Assembly (NCBI GenBank): GCA_964412555.1
Contig: CAYPPG010000019.1
Location: forward strand, 1-64,000
Direction: 5' to 3'
DNA length: 64,000 bases
From: CAYPPG01 sp964412555
Lineage (GTDB): Bacteria; Hinthialibacterota; Hinthialibacteria; Hinthialibacterales; Hinthialibacteraceae
Shown: positions 8,943 to 16,667 of the stretch, one piece after another
Position numbering within the stretch: the stretch's first letter is position 1
How the letters are laid out: every line of letters starts with the position of its first letter
Position numbers and translations under genes: made by a program
Notes under the pieces: generated by a model
Databases searched by the model: none
Told to the model about the DNA's origin: nothing
What the model saw: the letters and a program-made list of their open reading frames with translations, nothing else

Positions 8943-9263
8943 GTGCAAAAAATACCGGAGAGAGATTGGAAGAGAATGCGGAAGATGGAAAAAGAGCTGC
9001 TCAATATGGCTTGTGAGCGCATCTTGCTGAAAGTCGATAAAATCTTGAAAGAGCGAAAGGGAAAGGAACATGAAGCATATCTCGAGCTCTTCCGATTATT
9101 GGATGAAGAGGATAAAGATATTGCCATTATGTTTGATGATTTGAGACGGAGCAATGCTTTAGTCAAATTAGTAGCTTGGAAAAACAATGGGCTTTTTACC
9201 GATGAGCAGTTTACTGAATTTAGTGAAGAAACACAAGAATTTGTCGAGAGAGCATTATCATGA
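8943..9263 (+). CDS. Small helical protein of unknown function
   Basis: 106 residues with a GTG start, predicted all alpha-helical and highly charged (QKIPERDWKRMRKMEKELL, then LERKGKEHEAYLELFRLLDEE-like helices, and FDDLRRSNALVKLVAWKNNG). It lies 2 bp after the preceding small gene and overlaps the next start by ATGA, so the three ORFs form a tight cassette. I have an impression that this pattern recurs as a conserved hypothetical protein in several phyla, but I can assign no function. The gene after it looks like an HTH antitoxin, so a toxin role is one possibility. Confidence 0.6.
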   Translation: MQKIPERDWKRMRKMEKELLNMACERILLKVDKILKERKGKEHEAYLELFRLLDEEDKDIAIMFDDLRRSNALVKLVAWKNNGLFTDEQFTEFSEETQEFVERALS

Positions 9264-9403
9264 AAAAGGAACATTTTGATAAACTTGTTGCAAGTATTAA
9301 AGAAGCCGGAGAGATTAAAGCGGGGATTCGAGCGTCAAGCCGGGTGTTTGAAATAAAGCCAACCGATAGAAAGTCAGATAAAACGATGGGTCGTAATTCG
9401 TAA
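9260..9403 (+). pseudogene. Truncated HTH antitoxin-like ORF (HigA-type N-terminus)
   Basis: A 47-codon ORF overlaps the preceding gene by ATGA. Its start, MKKEHFDKLVASIKEAGEIK followed by AGIRASSRVFEIKPTD, matches the leader of XRE/HigA-like antitoxins (the usual pattern is M-K-K-x-x-F-D-x-L-x-x-S-I-x-E-A, then R-x-P-S-R-x-F-x). Those continue into a helix-turn-helix of about 50 further residues, but here the frame diverges after DRKSDKTMG and stops at 9401. It is therefore probably a 3'-truncated gene, with the breakpoint near 9385. Confidence 0.5.
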
Positions 9404-9423
9404 CCTCTCCTACATCGGAATTC

Positions 9424-10680
9424 CTACCAGTCTACTATTGATCCGTCATCTGCATCGTAGGTTTGCGGGTTTTGCCAATCATGGCCGATTTTGTCTTCCA
9501 GCGCGTCTTCGTCGAGTTCGATTCCTAAACCGGGTGCGGTGGGGAGGGGGATGTAACCGTCGATGACTTCAAACGGTTTTTTAATATAGCCATGGCCGAG
9601 GGAGGATTGTTCCTGACAGAGGAAATTGGGGATCGAGGCGGCGATTTGCAGGCCGGCGGCTAGGGAAATCGGGCCGAGGGGGTTGTGGGGGGCGATGGCG
9701 GCGTAGTAGGCTTCCGCCATTCCGGCGATGAGGCGGACTTCGGTGATGCCTCCGGCGTGGCAGAGGTCGGGTTGAAGGATGCTGGCTGCGCCTTTTTCGA
9801 GGATTTCACGAAAGCCCCATTTGGTGAAAATACGTTCGCCGGTTGCGATGGGGATGTGGGTGCTGCGGGCGATTTCAGCCATGATATCTACGTTTTGGCA
9901 CTGGATGGGTTCTTCGATGAAATACGGTTGATAGGGTTCCAACGCCTTGACCAATAATTCCGCGGTTTGCGGGCTAATGGCGCCGTGAAAATCGATGGCG
10001 ATATCGATATCGTTTCCGGCCGCTTCCCGCAGAGAGGCGAATCGTTCCGCAGCGTAATTGACGGCTCCTTTGGTTTCCACGATTCGCGCCGGCCGCTTTT
10101 TCGCGACACCGGTTTTGAAAACGCGAAAGCCTTGTTTGACGCCTCTCTCAATATCATTCGGTCTGCTTGCCCGGCCATAGACACGGATGCGGTCGCGGGT
10201 AGGGCCGCCGAGGAGTTCGTAGACAGGTACTCCGAGTGCTTTTCCTTTGATATCCCATAAGGCTTGATCAATTCCGCTCAAGGCGCTGGTGAGGATTGGG
10301 CCGCCGCGATAAAAGGCATGGCGATAAATGGCCTGCCAATGATGAACCACTCGCCGGGGATCTTTTCCAACCAGATAGGGAGAAATTTCTTCGATGGCAG
10401 TGGCGCATGTCTTGGCGCGGCCTTCGAGGATAGGTTCACCCAATCCGGTGATACCGGCGTTGGTATGCACTTTCAAGAAGAGCCATCTGGGTTTCACCAA
10501 GAAGGTTTCGAGTTTGGTGATTTTCAAATTGTCCTTGGCGGATATCGGGGCATCCGACGGCATAGCGGCTTCTGCTACCATTCCATTTTTCATGAAAACG
10601 CTCAAACCGGCTGCACCCATCATTCCGTGAAGAACGGATCGGCGGGGAAGTGTATTTTTTTTATTCGTATGAGAATCCAT
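9424..10680 (-). CDS. Galactonate dehydratase-like enolase-superfamily enzyme with Tat-type leader
   Basis: 418 residues. The N-terminus (PRRSVLHGMMGAAGLSVF) looks like a twin-arginine signal, unusual for this normally cytoplasmic family. The enolase-superfamily metal ligands and catalytic groups are visible: IAIDFHGAIS (Asp and His), YFIEEPIQ (Glu), IATGERIFTKWGF (Glu), LQPDLCHAGGIT and APHNPLGPISLA (His). This spacing is the D-galactonate dehydratase/mandelate racemase pattern, implying dehydration of a sugar acid. AGGAG lies 8 bases before the ATG at 10678-10680; the longer frame from 10761 lacks a ribosome site. Confidence 0.85.
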   Translation of the reverse strand: MDSHTNKKNTLPRRSVLHGMMGAAGLSVFMKNGMVAEAAMPSDAPISAKDNLKITKLETFLVKPRWLFLKVHTNAGITGLGEPILEGRAKTCATAIEEISPYLVGKDPRRVVHHWQAIYRHAFYRGGPILTSALSGIDQALWDIKGKALGVPVYELLGGPTRDRIRVYGRASRPNDIERGVKQGFRVFKTGVAKKRPARIVETKGAVNYAAERFASLREAAGNDIDIAIDFHGAISPQTAELLVKALEPYQPYFIEEPIQCQNVDIMAEIARSTHIPIATGERIFTKWGFREILEKGAASILQPDLCHAGGITEVRLIAGMAEAYYAAIAPHNPLGPISLAAGLQIAASIPNFLCQEQSSLGHGYIKKPFEVIDGYIPLPTAPGLGIELDEDALEDKIGHDWQNPQTYDADDGSIVDW

Positions 10681-11171
10681 TGCCTTATCTCCTGTAAAAA
10701 GTTGTAAGAAACAGCCTATCATATTTCGTTCAGATAATAAACAAGTCTTCGAGAAAAGCATATAATGTTGTATTGATCTTACACGGGATCGTGTCGTTTT
10801 GGCTCAAAAAAAGTAACAGTTTTTATGGGATATCTATTTTGTTTTCTTATACTTACGAAGTTGGCATGTTCCTTGTTGGTTGAGTAAAAAAGAGATTGGA
10901 AGCGGCCTTTTATGTTTCGGATAGTAACAAGTTCAAGACTGATCGGCTGGCGTTACCGATTGAGTATTGAAACGTAATCCGAACCGACTGTTAACTGAGT
11001 TGCATACCGCAAGGGTAGACTTCGCTTACCCTTGTTACCCGGTGCATGGGAAGACTTCCTTTACCCGTAGTATCCGGGAGAACAACAATGCATAAAAAGG
11101 TCGATCTACAAAAAAAAGAATTGCTCATAATTCAATGAGCAAAAATAACACAAAAACAGGAGTGTGAGAAC
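10681..11171. other. Intergenic region with palindromic repeat, divergent promoters expected
   Basis: 491 bp between two divergently transcribed genes. I see no coding frame of note. Positions 11011-11033 form a perfect 7-bp hairpin (AAGGGTA...TACCCTT) around GACTTCGCT. The same sequence recurs at 32371-32544, where it is split by an inserted element. No promoter is clear enough to call. Confidence 0.5.
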
Positions 11172-12665
11172 ATGAAACAATCAGGAATGTACAAGAAGTG
11201 TTTTTCGATGGTTTTTGTTTTGGTATTATTCAGTTTTACCGCCGTACCTGCAACACTTGCCCAATCAGATGAGAACAGTATTAGTGCGGCCAAGAAAATC
11301 GGCAATGCATTTGTGCAAATTTCCAAGCAAGCATCCCCTTCCGTCGTGTTTATTGAAGCGGAACGCGAAGTCGAAGTAGCCGCCGCCCCCTTCAACAATC
11401 CATTCGATTTGTTTGGTGATGATTTATTTGAACGATTCTTTGGCCAACCGCGGTCCGATGAAGGCCAAGGACAGCGATCACCACGTACTCCTCAGCGGCG
11501 TATGCAGCGCGGGCAGGGATCCGGTTTCATTGTATCGACGGATGGCTACATTCTTACGAACAACCATGTGGTTGGAAAGGCCGACAAGATTACGGTGAAA
11601 TTGAATGATGATCGGGAATTCGACGCCGAATTGATCGGTACTGATCCCCGTTCGGAAGTTGCGGTCATCAAGATCGATGCCTCCAATCTTCCAGCACTGG
11701 AATTAGGCGATTCCGATGAGATGGAAGTCGGTGAATGGGTGGTTGCTATTGGTAACCCATTCGGTCTTTCTTCTACGGTGACGACAGGTGTAGTCAGTGC
11801 AAAGGGACGCAGCAGTGTCGGGATTGCCGATTATGAAGATTTCATTCAGACAGATGCGGCGATCAATCCGGGGAATTCCGGTGGACCGCTTTTGAATCTG
11901 GAAGGAGAAGTGATTGGCATCAATACGGCGATCATCAGCCGAAGCGGGGGGTATATGGGAATTGGCTTCGCGATCCCCTCGAATATGGTAAAAGTGATTT
12001 TTGATCAGATCAAAGAGAAAGGCTCTGTGACTCGCGGATACCTCGGTATATATATCCAGCAGTTAACTCCCGAATTGGCGGAATCCTTTGGAATCGAAGC
12101 CAAAGAAGGTGTTTTGGTTTCGGATGTGATGAGTGATTCACCCGCTGAAGAAGCAGGATTGGAGTCAGGTGATGTCATCATTGAAATGAATGATGAAGCG
12201 GTTGATGATATCGGACCATTCCGGAATAAAGTATCTTTGCTAACTCCCGGGACCGAGGTGGAATTGAAGGTCATTCGGGACGGCAGGGAGAGAAACATCG
12301 ATGTCACTATTGGAACATTACCGGATGAAGGTGAATTGGCTGCGGCTCCGGAATCGAAAATCATGGATGATCTTGGATTATCAGTGCAAACCTTGACGGA
12401 AGATATTGCGGAGCAAGCCGGATATGAAGGACAAACGGGCGTAATTGTCACAGAAGTGGTTCCCGGTTCGGAAGCAGCCGCAAAAGGTCTTCGCCCCGGC
12501 ATCTTGATTCAGCAAGTCGGGAACAAGGATGTGACGACAGCAAAAGAATTTACATCCGCCGTTCAAGATGCGAAAGAAGGAGAGAAAAATAGTGTTCTCC
12601 TGCGAGTGAAAGAACGTGCTCAGGGGCGGATTCTTTCAAGATACGTCGTGCTGGAGTTCGAATAA
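11172..12665 (+). CDS. HtrA/DegP-family periplasmic serine protease with Asp-to-Glu catalytic change
   Basis: 497 residues: signal peptide 1-30, trypsin-like domain about 35-265, PDZ1 about 275-370 and PDZ2 about 385-495. This is the Do/DegP layout. Catalytic His132 (TNNHVVG) and Ser236 (NPGNSGGPL) are present. The position of the catalytic Asp (E. coli DegP Asp135, in SDIAL) is Glu162 here (DPRSEVAVIKID, codon GAA). The LA-loop is short. AGGAG lies nine bases before the ATG. It probably degrades or refolds misfolded periplasmic proteins, such as unassembled cytochromes or porins from the adjacent locus. A bidirectional terminator separates it from the convergent cytochrome gene. Confidence 0.95.
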   Translation: MKQSGMYKKCFSMVFVLVLFSFTAVPATLAQSDENSISAAKKIGNAFVQISKQASPSVVFIEAEREVEVAAAPFNNPFDLFGDDLFERFFGQPRSDEGQGQRSPRTPQRRMQRGQGSGFIVSTDGYILTNNHVVGKADKITVKLNDDREFDAELIGTDPRSEVAVIKIDASNLPALELGDSDEMEVGEWVVAIGNPFGLSSTVTTGVVSAKGRSSVGIADYEDFIQTDAAINPGNSGGPLLNLEGEVIGINTAIISRSGGYMGIGFAIPSNMVKVIFDQIKEKGSVTRGYLGIYIQQLTPELAESFGIEAKEGVLVSDVMSDSPAEEAGLESGDVIIEMNDEAVDDIGPFRNKVSLLTPGTEVELKVIRDGRERNIDVTIGTLPDEGELAAAPESKIMDDLGLSVQTLTEDIAEQAGYEGQTGVIVTEVVPGSEAAAKGLRPGILIQQVGNKDVTTAKEFTSAVQDAKEGEKNSVLLRVKERAQGRILSRYVVLEFE

Positions 12666-12739
12666 TCAATCGACCTTTACGAACAAAAATGAATCGATTG
12701 GAGTGAGACCGACCTCAATCTGGTTGATGCATAAAAAAG

Positions 12740-12767
12740 AAGGGCAGGCTCGCAAGAACCTGCCCTT
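12740..12767. terminator. Bidirectional intrinsic terminator
   Basis: A perfect 9-bp stem (AAGGGCAGG / CCTGCCCTT) with a 10-base loop has a T-rich run on the right and an A-rich run on the left. It lies between the convergent htrA-like gene and the CbcL-like gene and could end both transcripts. Confidence 0.85.
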
Positions 12768-12800
12768 TCTCTATTATTTTTGTTATAAACCATGGTGTAA

Positions 12801-14777
12801 TTATTTTATTTCATTGTCTTCCCTTCGGTCGGCGGGTTCTTGGAACACCTCTTCGTATTCGATGGGATGCCGGTGTTTCAATTGTTTTTTATTCATCCGG
12901 CCGGTGAGCCAGGTTACGCTCATCGGATATTCTTCCGGATGGAAAATGACGAAGAAGAAGTGCCATACCACGATGGCCAAGGTGGCGAGAACCGCTTCAT
13001 AATAGTGAATCAGTTCGGCGATATCGATTGCCCACTTCGGAAGGTATTGGAAGGAGAGAATGGGGAACCACAAAATCAAGCCGGTGACCGCCATGATAAT
13101 GACACCCCACACCAAAGCCCAAAATTCCATTTTTTCCGTGTAATCATAGCGGTCGAATTTCGGCGGTTCGGACCGTTTGCCCAAATGGTAGCCAAGATGT
13201 TCCCACACATGGCGTAGATCGCGGGGGCGTGGGAAAAATGCAATGAATTCGGCACGTCCTCGTTTGGTGGCCAACATGTAAATTGCAAAAATGATAGACA
13301 AAGCAATTAAAACAACACCGGCGACACGGTGGAGGGTGGAGCGCACTTCTTCCGTATAGTATAAATACGAAAGCATGGTGACCCACCAGGAAGTGGGATT
13401 CACGAGAGCAAATCCGGTGATGACAAGAATGATGAATGAGATGGTCAGTAAAATATGGCACACAATTTCAAAAGTTGTGAAGCGAACATAACTTTTTTCT
13501 TGTGACTCTCTCTGGAATTTTTCACGCAGCAATGTCCAGAAAATCACACCGTTATGCAAAAGCATTCCACCGATCACAATGATGATGAGCGGAATGTAGA
13601 TTCGGGGAACCCAGGCGGCGATCAGGTCGGAACGCATGGTCACCTGGGAATGAATCGGCGCCGCTAAAACATTGGCCGAGATTCCAGGATGGCACGTGCC
13701 GCAGGTTTCCACCAATCGCTCCGGACTGACAGTCGAACGGGGATCGGTTGAAGGAAGAATCAAATGATTACCGTGGCAGCTGCCGCAATTGGCCACTTTC
13801 TTCGAACCGCGCTGTAAGGCAAGTCCATGATAACTATCGAAATAATTATCCACTAAATGATCGGGAATATCATATTTTTCATTGATGACGATAGAACTAT
13901 GGCAGCGTCCGCATGTATTGCTGGCTAAGTTGAAAAAAGAAACAGGTGAACGTTCATCATCCACACGAAAAATGGAATGTTCTCCGTGGCAATCGGTACA
14001 GACAGGGGCGTCTTTATGACCGGATTCTGCCGACTGCCCATGCACGCTTTCTACATATTGCTCTTTTTCCACTTCGTGGCATTTCCCGCAAGTTTGTGCG
14101 ACATTCATGAAATTGGTAGGAGATTCGGGGTCTCTCAAGGGGCGGATGTTGTGAATTCCGTGACAATCGATACACGTCGGTGCCTCTTCATTCCCTGCCG
14201 ATACTTCCGCAGCATGAACTCCCATCTTGTATAAATGTTCTTTTTTCGATGTGGTTACATCATATTCTTCCATGATATTCGGATCGGAATGGCATTCACC
14301 GCATAGGTGGGCTATGCGCATCCGGTAGATAGGGGAAGAAGGATCTTCAGCAGGAAGCATGTTGTCTGAACCGTGACAACGAACACAAGTCGGTGCATCT
14401 TCCACTCCTTCTTCAACCGCTTTCCCGTGGATACTCTCGGTAAATGACTCGGCGATATCAAAATGGCACTCACCGCAGTTCACAGGCTGTAGTTCACTTT
14501 CGTGAGGGAGCTCTTCTATGTCGGTATGACAGTCGATACAGGCAAATTCTAACTGCAAGTGAGTGGTTCGCGCGCATACCTCCATATTGACAAGGGGTGC
14601 GTCCGTATCCGGTGAGGCGCCATGATCCACAGAATGACAGGCAAGGCAATCTTCATCTTCGACAGCGTAAATAGAAGGCAACGCACTACCAAATTGTAGA
14701 TAGAAAATAAAAATCAGATTGCATAGTACAACATAAAATCGAGTGTAAGTTGTTTTTTTTCGTGGTTGTTTTTTCAT
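12801..14777 (-). CDS. CbcL-like inner-membrane cytochrome: 11-haem c domain fused to cytochrome b
   Basis: 658 residues. A signal/anchor segment is followed by a periplasmic domain with eleven CxxCH sites (the first is CLACH, the last CGTCH), many with extra His residues for bis-His ligation. The C-terminal third is a membrane domain of the HydC/FdnI cytochrome b561 type, with about five helices carrying candidate b-haem ligands (HNGVIFW, VCHILLTISF, TLHRVAGVV, VVWHFFFVIFH). This N-terminal c plus C-terminal b fusion is the architecture of Geobacter CbcL, a menaquinol oxidase used for low-potential extracellular acceptors. The start at 14777 has GGAG six bases upstream. The gene follows the ImcH-like gene by 20 bp, so they are one operon. 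Confidence 0.88.
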   Translation of the reverse strand: MKKQPRKKTTYTRFYVVLCNLIFIFYLQFGSALPSIYAVEDEDCLACHSVDHGASPDTDAPLVNMEVCARTTHLQLEFACIDCHTDIEELPHESELQPVNCGECHFDIAESFTESIHGKAVEEGVEDAPTCVRCHGSDNMLPAEDPSSPIYRMRIAHLCGECHSDPNIMEEYDVTTSKKEHLYKMGVHAAEVSAGNEEAPTCIDCHGIHNIRPLRDPESPTNFMNVAQTCGKCHEVEKEQYVESVHGQSAESGHKDAPVCTDCHGEHSIFRVDDERSPVSFFNLASNTCGRCHSSIVINEKYDIPDHLVDNYFDSYHGLALQRGSKKVANCGSCHGNHLILPSTDPRSTVSPERLVETCGTCHPGISANVLAAPIHSQVTMRSDLIAAWVPRIYIPLIIIVIGGMLLHNGVIFWTLLREKFQRESQEKSYVRFTTFEIVCHILLTISFIILVITGFALVNPTSWWVTMLSYLYYTEEVRSTLHRVAGVVLIALSIIFAIYMLATKRGRAEFIAFFPRPRDLRHVWEHLGYHLGKRSEPPKFDRYDYTEKMEFWALVWGVIIMAVTGLILWFPILSFQYLPKWAIDIAELIHYYEAVLATLAIVVWHFFFVIFHPEEYPMSVTWLTGRMNKKQLKHRHPIEYEEVFQEPADRREDNEIK

Positions 14778-14797
14778 CGATGACTCCATTTTAATTT

Positions 14798-16330
14798 TTA
14801 CATCATCCCCGGGCCATGACATTCATGGCAGTTTTGACCTTCCCATAAATCACCGTAACCGCGGGGATGTTCAAATTTTTGTTCTTTGTATTCCAACTCC
14901 TGAATTTCTTCCCAGCCCTCGCCTTGACGGATAATGGTATGGCAGAGTTTACAATCATTGCTGATAGTTTTCTCTCCACCCACGAGTTTGTGTTGCTCGT
15001 CATGGCAGCGATAGCAACCCGGAAACTCGAAATGGCCAACATGCCAAGGATAGATCGACCAATTTACTTTCCACTCGGGGAAGAAATTTTTGCGATATAT
15101 CTCTTTCGCTTCTTGAATCGCCTCTTCTACTTCGGATTTCAAAGAGGAGTCTTCGGCCAATTGATCTTCATAAGTGTCACGAAGTTCTTCTTCGATTGTT
15201 GTAAGAGCTTCTTCGGTTGTTTCATAATCATCCTGAAATAATTCAACTAGGTTGATCTTGATTTCCGGTATTTTGGGATTGATCAAACCGAATCGTAGAG
15301 CATCATTGACAGCCGCATAAGGAGAGTGATAGCGGTGTGAAGGACGGTTATGGCAATCGATGCAGTCCATCTCCCGAATTTCATCTTGTGGGATGGAAGC
15401 GGGATCGAAATCATCCGCCTCGGAATCGATATATTCCTCGACTCTCCCGTCATCATAGGTTACGCGAAGCCAAGGGATTTCCTGCCGGTCTTCATCGGTG
15501 GCGTAATATTCCAATTTGTGGTCCAATCCGATGTGCCAGTGAATGCCTTGCGCTTCGTTTTCTCCTTCACTTCCACCTACGTGTAAGAGGAGGTCAAGGC
15601 GATAAGGGGTATTTTCTTCATCGGTTCCATAGTACATCAATGTTTTTTCGACGGCTTCGAAGAAATTACCCGGCCAGTGACACTGTTCGCAGGTATCACG
15701 GGCGGGGCGAAGATTTTCGATGGGGGTGTCGATCGGGAGCTCATAGGAGTCGTTCAAAACAGCGATGACCTGGCCGACTCCGGATAACTTGCTTTTGACA
15801 TACCAATCGGCGCCGGGACCGATATGGCATTTCACACAATCAACGCGTGCATGTGGGGAATTTTGATATGCCGTATATTCGGGTTCCATGACCATATGGC
15901 AGGCCAATCCGCAAAACTCAGTCGATTCCGTAACATGGTAGGCTTGGTATGAACCAATCATCGATAAGGCTAGAAAAACGGTGGTTACAATTGCGAAAAC
16001 ACCGAGATTGAAACGGTGTCTAGGATTATTGAGATCGAATACCGGTAGTTTTTTGGTAGGCAATCCTTTTTCTCGCCTGCGGAATTCCCGATACATACCG
16101 ATGGGGACGAGGAGCAAGCCGGTAATCAATATTGCCGGACCGACAAGATAGATGAGAATCCCCACATAAGGATTTTCCGTACCATATAATATGTCCATGG
16201 CTATGATGAGGGATTCTCCGATTAAAAAAGCCAGCGCGAGGATGAATCCAAATGTTGTGATCCAATTGTCGGTTAAAGGTTTTGATTTTGGTTGATTTTG
16301 ACTCTCATTCGTTGTGACAGGTTTATCCAT
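14798..16330 (-). CDS. ImcH-like NapC/NirT-family seven-haem quinol dehydrogenase
   Basis: 510 residues. Three membrane helices lie at about 25-47, 56-79 and 108-129, followed by a periplasmic domain with seven haem sites: one CX3CH (CGLACH, 140-145) and six CxxCH (CVKCH, CEQCH, CIDCH, CYRCH, CKLCH, CHECH). Length, topology, haem count and the NapC-type text around the first two haems (MVMEPEYTAYQNSPHARV, KCHIGPGADW) match Geobacter ImcH, the inner-membrane cytochrome needed for higher-potential extracellular acceptors. It is first in a two-gene operon with the CbcL-like gene, so both known quinol-exit types are encoded side by side. Confidence 0.88.
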   Translation of the reverse strand: MDKPVTTNESQNQPKSKPLTDNWITTFGFILALAFLIGESLIIAMDILYGTENPYVGILIYLVGPAILITGLLLVPIGMYREFRRREKGLPTKKLPVFDLNNPRHRFNLGVFAIVTTVFLALSMIGSYQAYHVTESTEFCGLACHMVMEPEYTAYQNSPHARVDCVKCHIGPGADWYVKSKLSGVGQVIAVLNDSYELPIDTPIENLRPARDTCEQCHWPGNFFEAVEKTLMYYGTDEENTPYRLDLLLHVGGSEGENEAQGIHWHIGLDHKLEYYATDEDRQEIPWLRVTYDDGRVEEYIDSEADDFDPASIPQDEIREMDCIDCHNRPSHRYHSPYAAVNDALRFGLINPKIPEIKINLVELFQDDYETTEEALTTIEEELRDTYEDQLAEDSSLKSEVEEAIQEAKEIYRKNFFPEWKVNWSIYPWHVGHFEFPGCYRCHDEQHKLVGGEKTISNDCKLCHTIIRQGEGWEEIQELEYKEQKFEHPRGYGDLWEGQNCHECHGPGMM

Positions 16331-16667
16331 GATTACACCTTTTGAAGAGATGATTCATAGTTTATCTTTTATAGCTAATTAGTTGAATAGGCACACAGCC
16401 CTTAACACAAAAGAAAACTTCATGTAAGATCATTTTTGAACCTGAGATGGTTAAATAATTGGCTAAAGAAATAATGAAAATTTTTTACTTTATATAATTT
16501 GCGCTTAGACTCAATAGAAAACAGATGTACCTTTTATAGGTTGTTGATTAATAAAAAGGGATAAATGAGAGAGGTGTACAGAAGAAACTTCAAATGCACA
16601 TTCGCATAGCCTCTTTTGATAGATACAAGCAACGCAAAGAGCATGTAAATCAAAAACGGGATCGACA
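16331..16667. promoter_or_regulatory. Divergent control region between the two cytochrome arms
   Basis: 337 bp separate the divergently transcribed inner-membrane arm (minus strand) and outer arm (plus strand). The stretch is AT-rich, with a TATAAT at 16493-16498 on the plus strand but no good -35 box at the right distance. I see no gene in it. It is the natural place for shared regulation of the electron-transfer locus. Confidence 0.4.
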
